A model generated the notes under the pieces. That model did not search any database, was not told where the DNA came from, and saw only the letters and a list, made by a program, of their open reading frames with translations. This document shows, piece after piece, positions 8,472 through 18,344 of a stretch of DNA of 64,000 nt (positions are counted from its first letter, which is position 1; each line of letters starts with the position of its first letter). The stretch is from Medakamo hakoo. Lineage: Eukaryota > Chlorophyta > Trebouxiophyceae > Coccomyxaceae. The stretch spans positions 496,001 to 560,000 of the forward strand of contig CP089458.1 in assembly GCA_026636295.1 (NCBI GenBank), written 5' to 3'. Position numbers and translations under genes: made by a program.

Positions 8472-11400
8472 ATGCGGCGCCGGTCGCCGAGCCCGGCCCA
8501 TGCGCCGTCGCCCGCCGCGTTTCCGGCCCGCTTCTCGCCGCCACCTCTGCGGTCCGGGCCCACCCCGTACCGGGGTCGCCTGCGTGACCGCCTGCTGCAG
8601 GCTGTGGCCCAGCTGGCGGTGGCGGTCGGACTGGTGGCGTGGGCGCTGACGAGTGCGTGCTTGTTTTTTTTTTGCGGAGGAGAGCGCGCGCAGGAAAGTG
8701 GCGTGCCGGAAGGCGGCTTACCACGCGCGCACGGCGGGCTTTTCCGGGTTGTCGAGCGGTCAACGCCCTGGGCTTGGATCTGCGTGGAGGAAAAAGGGAT
8801 GCGGTGCCCCCCCGCCGCCCCGGCCGGCAGGGCGCGCGGGTTGAGATGCGCGCGGCGACGCCCCCTCCCCGCGGCTGTTGCTCTCACCTCGGTCCATCCA
8901 CGCCACCAACAGAAACCTCGTCCCACGCCGCCCTCAACATCCCGCTGGCCGCGTTACTTGTGCTGGGCGTCAAGTGGGTGGCCGACGGCACGACGGCTGC
9001 CGCGCGGGCCCGGGCGCTCGCCCTGCGAACGGCCAGCGACGCGTCTTCCCTGGACACGGGCGCGTCCGCGCCCTTGGGTCGGTCGCCGTCGGGCGTCTTT
9101 GGCGGTGGGGGGCTGTACGCGCCGCCCGGAGGCGGTGGCGGCGGTCGTCCTCCTCTGGCCCGGTCCACGGGCTCCGTCGCTGCGTCTCTGGCCGGCTTTG
9201 GCGTCACTGCCGGCCCGCCCGCCACAGGCGGCGCACCACCGCAGCCGCCGCCGCCCGCATCCACATTCACCCCGCTGTCCCAAGCCCTCCGCTCCGGCGC
9301 CGACGCCTCCCCCGCCGCCGACGCGGCCTGGAGAGCGGCGGTGGGTGAACCCGCCGTCATCGCCGCCTGGGAGGGGTTTTGCGGGGCCATCGTCCAGGAA
9401 TTCATTTACGACGCGTGGTGGTCGAGCCTCACCCCGGACACGCACTTCCCCGCGTCCGTCCGTGCGGCGTTGAACGCTGCCTTTGGCGAGCTGGCCGCCG
9501 CCGCCCGGGGCATCGACGTTCGCCGGGTGCTGTTGGTGGACGCGGTGGATTTGCTGTCCGACCACCTGCAGCTGTTCCGCGAGTCGCGCGCCGCTGCCGT
9601 CGCCGCCACGCCGGGCGGCCGGGCGGCCTGGGCGGCCCTCCCGCCCGCCGCCCGGGAGCGGGCCCTGGCCCGCGAACTGCGCGCGTCCGGCAACCTCCAC
9701 CCCGCGCTGTACCCGCCCGGGTCGGCTGCTGCCGCAGGCGGCGCGCCCGTCGGCCACCACGCCGTGCTGGCCCGGATCGGGGACGGCCTCGCAGCCTGCC
9801 TCCTGACCCGCCCGGACTTCAACCACCCGGCCGTCCGCCCTTTGATCGCCGAATTGCTGGCCGCCGCCGTGCTCAAACCTTTGGTGGGACTGTTCGCGCC
9901 GCATTCCATCGCTCGCATGGCCATGAACGCGCTGCGTGGGGCGGACGCGCGCCGGCGGGAGGCGGCGGCGGCGGTGGCGGCGGCCGCCGCGGCCGCGGCC
10001 GCGGCGGAAATGGCCGCCGCAGGCGGTGGAGGTGAGGAGGCGCCCGCCACGGACAGCGGCCACATTGGCAGCAAACCGTCCGTGGCTGAACCTAAAACGT
10101 CCGCGCCACCGCCGTCCGTCGCCGCGGCCGCCGCCGCCGCCGCCCACCACCCGACCCAGGGCGCGTGGGAGTTTGAGGCGCGCGCGCGCAGGTCTGCGGC
10201 TGCGGAAGCGGCCGCCCGCGCGGGCGGTGTGGGTGGACCCGGCGCGCCCGCCCCGCTCAAGCCTGACCGCGGTGGGCCGGCCTCGCCCGCGCCTGCCTGG
10301 ACCCGGGCGGGCTGGGAGGGCGGCGTCGCACCCGTCCCTGCGTCCCTGGCGCGGTCTGCCTCAGAACAAGGGCTGTCGAGCCTGCTGAGCCGCGCCGGCG
10401 AAGCCGCCGCCGCTAAACCCGCCGACGCCGCCGCCGACGCCCTCGCACCCTCCTCTTCGCGCGGTCTGACTCCACTGCGCCGCCGGGCGCGCGGTTCCAA
10501 GTCCAGCCGGGCGGCGGCCGCGGCGGCGGCCGTGGCAGGGGCGGCGGGAGGGGAGGGTGGACCGGCAGCCCCGCCGGCGACGCGGACGTCGTCGTCCAAC
10601 CCGTCGTCGCCCGAACGCCGGGGCAGCCGGCGGTCCCTGCTGCTTCGTCCAGAGGGCGGCGGGTCCGAAGGCTCCGAAGCGACGAGCGCGGGCCCGCCGG
10701 CCGGCCTGCCGCCGGTCGGGCCGTCGCGGCTGCGCCGGGCGGGCGACTCGCCGTCGCCGCCACCCGGCCCACGCCCGGCGTCGGGCGGGGTGTTACGGGA
10801 GGGCTCGCCGCCCGTCCGCGGCCGGTCGGCGTCGCCCTCTTCATCCGAAGCGGCGGGCGGTGCGGCCGAACCGCCTGCCCCGCCCCCGCCGCCTCCGCGG
10901 CCGGACCTGCGGCTGGACGCGCCGGCCGCGCCCGCGTCAGACGGCGGCGGCAGCGCCGGCACGCCCACGTTTGGCGGCGGTGGGTTGCCGCCCGTGCCGC
11001 GGCCGCCGCGCCCGGCCGCGACGGCGGCGCGGCGCCCTGGAGGCTGGACGTCGTACGGCGGGCCGGGCGACGGCGGTGGCGCGGACCCGCTGGACCTCGA
11101 AGGGTTGAGGGCAGCCGCGGCCGCGGCCGCGCCCGGCGCCACCACCCCGCCCCCGCCGCTCCTGGAGGAGGAGGATGAAGGCGCCGACGGGTCGGCGACC
11201 CCGCCCTCTGGTCCGGCTGCGACTGCGACGCCGACGACGCCCACGGCCGCCGCCGCCGCGGCCGCGGCCGCCCTCCCCGCCCTGCCCACGGGGTGGGCCG
11301 ACCGCGCGCCCTTGCCTGCGAGTGCGACAGGCCCGGCCGCGGCCGGTTACTTTGGCTTCTTGGGGACGCCCACCGCCTCCGTCGTCGCCGCGCACGTCGA

Positions 11401-13264
11401 CACGTCCGGCGCGAAAGACGTGGCGCTCTTCCTCGTCCGCGTCGCCGACGGCCGGGGGGAGTGGGCCGTCGCGCGGCGGCACCGCCACTTCGAGGCCATG
11501 CACAGGGCGCTGAAGGAGGCCGTGCCCGGGTACAGGCTCCGCCCGCCCGCCAAACGGTCCCTGCTGGGCGGCGTCTCCCACGCGCCCGAAGCCGTGGAAG
11601 AGCGGCGGCGCGGCCTGGACGCGTACCTGTGGAAGGTGCTGGCCGACCCGACGCTCGCGTCCCGGGTGGAAGTCTGGGACTTCCTGTCCGCCTGGGGCCG
11701 GGCGCCCGTGCCCGACGGCGGGTCCGGCCTCGCCCGCGCCGTCTCCACGGTCGGCAACACGCTGCGCGGGGCGTCCACCCCCCTGAGGCGCGCGGCGGGC
11801 GCGGTGGCGGCGGGCGCGGCCGGCGCGGTCGGCGCGGTCGGCGGCGCGGTCGGAGAACTCGTCGACCTCGTCTCTGGCGGCGGCGACGACGAGAAACCGT
11901 CGGGGGGCGGGTCGCGCGGCGGTGCGACGCCGGGCAAGGCGCCCAAGCCGGGGAGGCAGCGCGGCCTGTCGCCCGCGCCGCCGCGGTCGCCGCCGCCGCC
12001 GGCCGTGCCCGCGCGGGCTGTCGCGGCGGCGCCGCCCGGCTCTGACGGAGAGGACTCGGCCGCGTCGGCGGCGGTCGCTCGCCGGTCGCCCGGCCCGGCG
12101 TCGCCGCGTGCCACGACCGCGCCCGCGCCGCGGGCGGCGTCGTCCCCGCCGGACACTGGGCGGGTGGCCGCGAGCGCGGCGGGCCCACCCGCGCCCGCAG
12201 CCTCCGCGCCGCCCGACCCGCCGCTCGACCTCGCCGACGCCGGCCGGTCGGCGTCCTTGACCTCCGCGCCTCCGCCGCCGCCCCCCCTCTCCGACCCGGC
12301 CTTCATCTCCCCCGCCGCCGCGGCGCACCACGGCCCGGACGGCGGGCACCTGGGCGTGTCGGCCGCGCCAGCGCTCGACCCGTCGTCAGTCCAAGTCACG
12401 ACAGCGGCCGCCGCCGCGACGGCCGGGCTGCTGGCCTCCCCCGGCCGCGCCCCCGCCTGGTGGGAGGGCGCCCTGGGCGCTGACCGCGCGGCCGCGGGCG
12501 AGGACTGGGCCGGCTTTGGCGGCGACGCCGAGTCTGCGGGCGGCGTCGCGGGCCCCCTGTACGAACTCGTCGGCACCGTCTTCGAGCTCGACCGCCGCGG
12601 CTTCTTCCGGCGCCAGGTCCTGGGCGTCGCCCGCCAGCTGCTGTCGCTGGTGGCTGGCGGCGCCATTGACGACTGGTTGCTGGGCCGCCTGGCGGCCGCC
12701 CGCGAGCCGGGCACGCTGGCGGGCGGCATCCGGAGGCTGCGGGGCCTGCTGTGGCCGGGCGGCGTGTGGATCACGCGGGCCATGGCCGCGTCGGCGGCCG
12801 GCCTGCCGCCCGGCCACCCGCCGCCGCCGCCCCCTCCAGGCCCGCCGCGGGCGCTGACCGTCGCGACTTTCTTGGACCCGGCCGCGTCCGCGCCGCCCGA
12901 CGCGGCCGCGACTGCGGACGCGCTGCGGTCCCGCCTCCTGTCCGACCCGCCCGCCTGGGCCCGGCTCATCGGGCGGGGCGCCTACACCGCCGGCGTGTCT
13001 GACCTGCTGGACATGGCGGGCAGCCCCACGTTTGCGCTGTCGCTGGGGTATGGAGCCCTGCGCCTGGTGCTGGCGGCCGTGTTCCCGCGGTTGAAGCCGC
13101 TGCTGTCAGACGTCGAGCGCGGAGGTGGTGGCGGTGGGGCCGGCTTGAGCGGCGGCATCAGTGGGGGGCTGTCCGTGCCGCCGCCGCCACCGCCCAAGCC
13201 TGCCGCAGCGGCGGCAGCAGCCAATGGCGCGCCGCCGCCGCCGCCGCCACCGCCCGCGCGGTGA
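8472..13264 (+). CDS. Large PXA-PX-nexin_C membrane protein (sorting-nexin type)
   Basis: Two exons (8472-8652, 8913-13264) give 1510 residues. Residues 41-60 and 66-84 are hydrophobic and can form a membrane hairpin; the intron falls between them. A PXA domain follows (about 205-420; WEGFCGAIVQEFIYDAWWSS). A very long Ala/Pro/Ser linker separates it from a PX domain at about 873-993 (RHRHFEAMHRALKEAVPGY, KRSLLGG, YLWKVLADPTLASR) and a nexin_C domain at about 1273-1465 (GTVFELDRRGFFRRQ). The order resembles the SNX13/14/19/25 group and its plant homologues, without an RGS domain. PX domains bind phosphoinositides, so a role at an ER-endosome or vacuole contact is a fair inference. The linker makes the protein longer than most homologues. 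Confidence 0.85.
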
Positions 13265-13797
13265 AAGAGAGAGGAGGGGTGAGCCGTGTTGATTGTTTTG
13301 TTTAGTTTTGTTTGAAGTGCTCGAGTTTTTGAGGGGGGAGAAGATCGGACGAGGGGCAGCAAACGGATTCACAAACTCCCGCCGCAGCACCGCCCTTCAC
13401 ATCTCTCGGAAAAAAGGCCCCAAGGTGTTTCTCTTTTCTCACACGCGCACTGCAATTGGGGCGGGAGTCTTGATGCCCGCACGCCCCATCTCGAAAGGAA
13501 AAGAAAGGAGGGGAGAGACTGGAAGCAGAGAGAGCGGGTCGGAGCACGGTGCGGTGTGCCAAAAAAAAACTTGGCGGCGACCGCGGCCGTTCCGTCCGTC
13601 AAACGCTTCCGCGCCTCGCGTCCACTCGTTTCTATCCGTTCACTGTTGTGGTTGTGGGTGTGTGGGGAGGCGTGTGGGGCGTGAGTGCGTGTGTTTGTGT
13701 GAGATGGCCGGCCCGCTTGAAACGACCCACGCGCCGATAAAGGGCGCACGTCGACGCAACACGCGCCGACCAACCCCTCCGACGACCAGCCCACAAT
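13265..13797. other. Convergent intergenic region
   Basis: This 533-bp stretch separates the stop codons of the PX gene (plus) and psbX (minus). It starts with an AT-richer patch (13286-13330) and has a G/T-rich run near 13640-13700. I see no convincing coding signal. Confidence 0.5.
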
Positions 13798-14785
13798 CTA
13801 AAGACCCACCTTGCGGGTGTTGATGGGGTCAAATCCGCTAACGGCCGACACGGCGCCAACGATCAGGCCCAGGACGACGCCGCCGGCAATCACGGAGTTC
13901 AGCAGGTTCTTCAGGGACGGCGTGACGGCGGCCTGGCGGGTTCGACATGGTGTGGGGTGAAGGGACAAGGTGCAGTGATGAGGGAGAGCGCCAGTCGCGG
14001 TCGGAAAAATGACCTCGCGGCGGGGCCGATCCGCGCCGGAGGGGCGCGGGTCGTGTGAGGGCGGTGGTTTTTGGGGGAGGAGGATAGAAAACGTCGCCTC
14101 CAATCAGGGCCGCCGCCGCTTAAGTCTGCCTCGCCGCTCCGCATTTCCTGCCCCGCATCTCTCCACCTACCTGCGCAGCCAGGGGAGACGCCATGGCAGA
14201 GCCGACGGCGACGGTCAGGGCGACGGGCAGCTTCTCCACGACGGCGCGCTCGGCACTGTTTTGGGTTCAGGGGGAGAGAGGGTGAGACAGAGCGGCGCGA
14301 CCGATGAACGCACGACCGCGGTGGCAGCAATGCACGCCCATTGCGGCCGATGTCACTCTCAGGCGACGCGCACAACGCCCGGTCACCCAGGCAGGCGCAT
14401 GCGATGGCGGCAGGCTGGCCGAGACGGGCGGGCCGGCACAGAGAAGCACCGCGCCGCGCGCGCGCTGGCTCTGCCTACCAAAAACAAAAGCCTCCGCGCC
14501 TTGCAGGCGCGGGAGGCTGGAAGAGCCAGCTTTTCACTCGGGCGGACTCTAGACCATCAACTCACCGGACGACGACGGCGGCCGTGCGGGCCGGGCGGGC
14601 GGCGCGGCGGGCTGTTTTTTTGTTGAGAAGAGGGGTGGTGGTGGAGGTGAGGCAGGGGAGAGCCAATGGTTGAGACGAGTCGGTCGGTCCCCGCGCGCGC
14701 CCGCGGCGCCGCGCAATTCCACCCTTCACGCACCAGCGGGCGCCTGGGCGCGGGGAGCGGCAGCGCGAGACAGGGAGACGGCCAT
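13798..14785 (-). CDS. PSBX: Photosystem II protein PsbX precursor
   Basis: PsbX is a one-helix thylakoid subunit of photosystem II. Four exons on the minus strand, in transcription order 14734-14785, 14566-14611, 14171-14255 and 13798-13932, give 105 residues. The precursor is bipartite. An Arg/Ala-rich transit peptide comes first. A hydrophobic thylakoid-transfer segment follows (VVEKLPVALTVAVGSAMA) with an Ala-x-Ala cleavage site. The mature protein starts near AAVTPSLKNLLNS and carries the single helix (VIAGGVVLGLIVGAVSAV), ending in SGFDPINTRKVGL. This matches nuclear-encoded PsbX of green algae and plants. Four exons, one of only 46 nt, for such a small protein is striking. Intron 2 contains a strong hairpin, listed separately. 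Confidence 0.95.
14464..14530. other. Two-step hairpin inside psbX intron 2
   Basis: An outer 9-bp perfect stem pairs 14464-14472 with 14522-14530. An internal loop (16 nt on one side, 3 on the other) leads to an inner stem pairing 14489-14500 with 14506-14518 (12 bp, one bulged G) closed by a 5-nt loop. It lies in the 310-bp intron between psbX exons 2 and 3. The shape resembles one half of an H/ACA-type RNA, but I cannot see matching boxes, so its nature is open. Confidence 0.5.
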
Positions 14786-15060
14786 GGCGACGGAGTGTAA
14801 GTGAGGTGGGGAAGGGGCAGAAAACGGTTTAGGTGTGTGAGTAGCGAGGAGAGAGCGGGCGCGGCCCCACCCGCGCCCTCCTCTCCCCCCCCCCCCCCCC
14901 TCTCTCTTCCGCCTTTTCGCCTGGACAGAGGCTTGCAGGACACCGCGCAAACGCACGTTCTTCCTTTACACCACGCACACACACGCTGCCAGAAATCACA
15001 GCCCCGCACACAGAACCGCGCCGCCTAAAGAAAGCGGTACCCCCCCCCTCCTTTCTCTCT

Positions 15061-18000
15061 CTAAAGCTCGTCTTTCCCATCCCCACCGTCGCCCTCCATC
15101 GTCAGGCCGCCCTTTTTACCCGCGCCTTTCTTCGGCTTGTCCTCCTCCACCTCGTCCTCGTCCTCTTCCTCCACCGGCAGCGCCGGCACGTCCGGCTCGG
15201 TGAGTTTGCCCACGTCTTCCTCAGAGCTCAACCCCGCAAAGGCCTTCCCAGCCGCGGCGTGCAGGCGCGCCGCAAAGGCAGCAGGGTCGTCGACGTCGAA
15301 GCCCGACTCCAGCAGCGCCGCATCCCACAGCAGCCGGGCCAGGGATGCGGCAGCCGGGTCCGACGCGTCGGCCTCATGCGCTTTCTTCAACGCCTGGATC
15401 AGGGCGTGGCGCGGGTTGATCTCCAAAATCTTGGCGCCGCGCATATACGCCGCGCGCGCCGCGCCCTCGCTGCCCGCCAGGGCTTGGGCTTTGATGATTT
15501 TCTCCATGTGGGCCGACCAGCCGTAGGCGGACGTGGTGACGACGGCCGGAGCGGTGCCCAGGCCGGCGGGCACGACGCGGACGGAGGAGACGGCGCCGGC
15601 GCCGAGCTGGTCCTTCCACCAACTCGCGAGCGGGCCAAACGCGGCTTTGACCGCCTTGGCCTTGTCCTTGTCGCCGCCGTCCTCGTCGCCCAGCGCCAGG
15701 CCTTCCTTCGACGCGGACTGGAGCCGGGTGCCGTCAAAGTCCGTCAGGTGTTGGGCCAGGTACTCGTCAATCGCGTCCGTGAAGAACAGGACCTCGTACC
15801 CGGCGCTCGCCAGCCGGCGCGCAAAGGGCGACCGCTCCAACGCGCCGCGGTCGCCGCCAGTGAGGTAGAAGATGGCCTTCTGGCCCGGCTTCATGCGCGA
15901 GACGTAGCCCGCCAGCGACGTCATGTTGGCCGCGCCCGGCGGGCCAACACCGGCCGCGGACGTCTCAAACCGCAACAGGCGCGCCAGCCGAGACCGGTTG
16001 GGCGCGTCCTCCATGATGCCCAGCTTGACGGCCTTGCCAAACCCGCGCCAGAAGGTCGTGTACGGGCCCGGCTTGGACGCGGCGTCGTCGTCGTCGCCGG
16101 CCCCCTTCTTCTTCTTCCCAAACAGGCCGCCACCTTTTTTCTTCCCAGCTTCTTCCTCTTCCGCATCGGCCAGTTTTTTGAGGGCGTCCAACGCTTTGCG
16201 CACCAGCTTCTTTTTAATGGTGCGCAGCGCCGGCGCCGCTTGCAGCGTCTCCCGCGAGACGGAGAGGGGGAGCGAGTCGGAGTCGACGACGCCGGCCAGG
16301 AAGCCCAGGTACCGGGGCAGCAGCTCCTTGCCAAAGTCGTCGCCCACGAACACGCGGCGCACGTACAGGCGCACCGCCGGGTCCGCCGAGTAATAGTTTT
16401 CGTAGAACGAGGGCGGCGGGGAGGGCGGGACGTACAGGATGGCCCGGAATTCCACGTCGCCCTCGGCCTTGAAGTGGGCGTGGGTCAGGGGCGGGGGCGC
16501 GGACGGGCCAGACTTGACGAGCGCGGAATAGAAGGCCGCGTGGTCGGACTCGGTGACTTCCGCCGGCGGGCGCAGCCAGACGGGGGAGACGTCGTTCAGG
16601 CGTTCCCAGGCGTAGGTCGTGACTTTTTTGGTCTTGGGCGCGGGGGGCGGCGCGTCGGCTCCCTCGTCTTCGTCTTCGATGGTCGCGCCGCCGTCGTCGG
16701 CGCTCTCCTCCTTCTTTTTACCGCCGTCGTCGTCCTCTGGAATTGGTTCGTCCACGGTGCGCGACGCGTTCAGCAAGATGGGGTGGCCCACGAACTCGCT
16801 GTACTTGGCGACCAACGCACGCAGCTTGTCCTGTTCCGCGTACTCGGGCTTGTCGGACTTCAAGAACAGGCGGACGGCCGTGCCGCGGCCCAGGCGCGGC
16901 GCGTCCGGCGCGTCCTCGAAGACCTCGAACGCGCCGTCCGCGGCCGACTCCCACACCCACTGTTTGGGCGCCGGGCCGCCTTTCTTCGGCGCGGGACACG
17001 ACACGACCTGCACCCGGTCCGCGACGAGGTAGGCGGAATAGAAGCCGACGCCAAACTGGCCGATGAGGGAGGCCGAGGCCTCAGTGGCCGCGCCGCCTTT
17101 TTTGCCCGCCTTTTTGCCGGTGTCGCCGCCGCCCGTCTTGGACAGGGCGTCCAGGAACGCGGACGTGCCGGACTTGGCGATCGTGCCCAGGTTGGACACC
17201 AGCTCCTCCTTGGTCATGCCGACGCCCGTGTCGCGGATTTCCAGCACGCCCGCCGCCGGGTCGACCGACAGGCGGATTTCGAGGTCGGACGGGCCGCCGT
17301 CCAGGGCGGACTTGTCCGTCAGGGACGCCAGGCGGAGCTTGTCTAGGGCGTCAGCCGCGTTGGAGATGAGTTCCCGCAGAAAGATGTCGGTCTGGGTGTG
17401 AGTGTGTGTTTGAGGATGGTGCGTGCGTGAGTTTTTTTTTTTTTTTCGTTCCCGCCGGCCTCTCCCTCGCGCCCTCACAGCCCAGCCCGCACACTCTCCC
17501 CCACTCCTCCCACGTGCGACTCACATTGGAGTACAGGGAGTTGATGATGATGTCCATGAGGCGGGACACCTCGGCCTGGAACTCAAAGCGCTCGCCGCCC
17601 GGGTGACTGTGTTTTTGAGGGTTGTGTGTTGGGTGGAGAAAAAAAATTTGAAAAAAGAGCCTACCGCGGACTGAAAGGGCGGCGGGGAGGGGCGGAGGGC
17701 CGCGCCAGCCCACTCTTCGCCCACGTCTCTGGGCCCAGCAGCCCGTTATCACCACTTCAAAAGTACCTGGTGGACGGCGTCGGTTTGGCGTCGGCGGCCA
17801 GGACGGCTGTTTTTGATGGGGAGATGGAAATAGGCGGGAGGTTCGGGGTGGGTGAGCGCGCGAAGACCGAACAAAAACCGCGGCGTGTTCCACGCACAGC
17901 GCCGTGCATGCTTGAAATGCGTAGCCCAGCAGTCGTGCCGGGGCCTGATCTTTCCGTTGAGGTCAGAAGAACGCCCGGGCACGGGGGAAAAAGCTGGGCG

Positions 18001-18123
18001 CGGCGCCCGTTTCCTCAACCGCAGCGCTGGCCAGGGGCGCCATCACGACTTACCAGGCCCGCCCGTCGCCAACGCCGCCACAGCCGCCAGCAGCAGGAAA
18101 GTGCGAACGAGGCGACGTGCCAT
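15061..18123 (-). CDS. HSP90B: GRP94 / HSP90B, ER-resident HSP90 chaperone
   Basis: Four exons in transcription order (18054-18123, 17767-17806, 17525-17606, 15061-17391) give 840 residues. The protein begins with a signal peptide (MARRLVRTFLLLAAVAALA) and ends in KDEL, which places it in the ER lumen rather than the plastid or cytosol. The HSP90 ATPase motifs are all present: FQAEVSRLMDIIINSLYSN, FLRELISNAADALDKLR, DTGVGMTKEEL, IGQFGVGFYSAYLVAD. An acidic charged linker follows (around 16620-16740), then the middle and C-terminal domains, with a second Lys/Gly-rich insert near 16080-16150 (GKKKGGGLFGKKKKG). It folds secreted clients with BiP. The start codon is 221 bp from that of BiP on the other strand. 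Exon 2 is only 40 nt. Confidence 0.96.
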
Positions 18124-18344
18124 GGTGGTGTTCAGAGGGAGTGTTTTGGTGGGAGTATGCTCAGCACCGGCGTGATCCTTGGAACGTTTTCCTTTTCCAT
18201 GCCTCTCCGGAAAGCCGCAGTGTGCGCGCCACTCCTTCGTTCGCGGACGGACACTGTTTTTTTCTTCGGCTTTTCGCGTGGAGGGCTCACCCCAGCCCGC
18301 GCGCCCCCTCTCAACACAGCACCCCAACAACACCAATTCAAACC
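18124..18344. promoter_or_regulatory. Shared promoter region of GRP94 and BiP
   Basis: This 221-bp stretch lies between the divergent start codons of the two ER chaperones, so both 5'UTRs and promoters must fit in it. It holds one CGTGG (18277-18281), one CCAAT (18333-18337) and a GGAACGTTTTCC (18181-18192) that partly resembles a heat-shock element. None meets the spacing of the animal ERSE. Shared stress control is an inference from gene content and layout. Confidence 0.55.

Noticed and set aside
13932-13950. GGGTTCGA-like sequence suggesting a tRNA T-arm
   Set aside because: It lies at the psbX intron 3 acceptor and no cloverleaf or A-box can be drawn around it.
15061-18123. Plastid or cytosolic HSP90
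   Set aside because: A clear hydrophobic signal peptide and a C-terminal KDEL place it in the ER.
18124-18344. Animal-type ERSE (CCAAT-N9-CCACG) or full heat-shock element in the BiP/GRP94 promoter
   Set aside because: CGTGG and CCAAT are both present but about 50 bp apart in the wrong arrangement, and the GAA/TTC units are incomplete.
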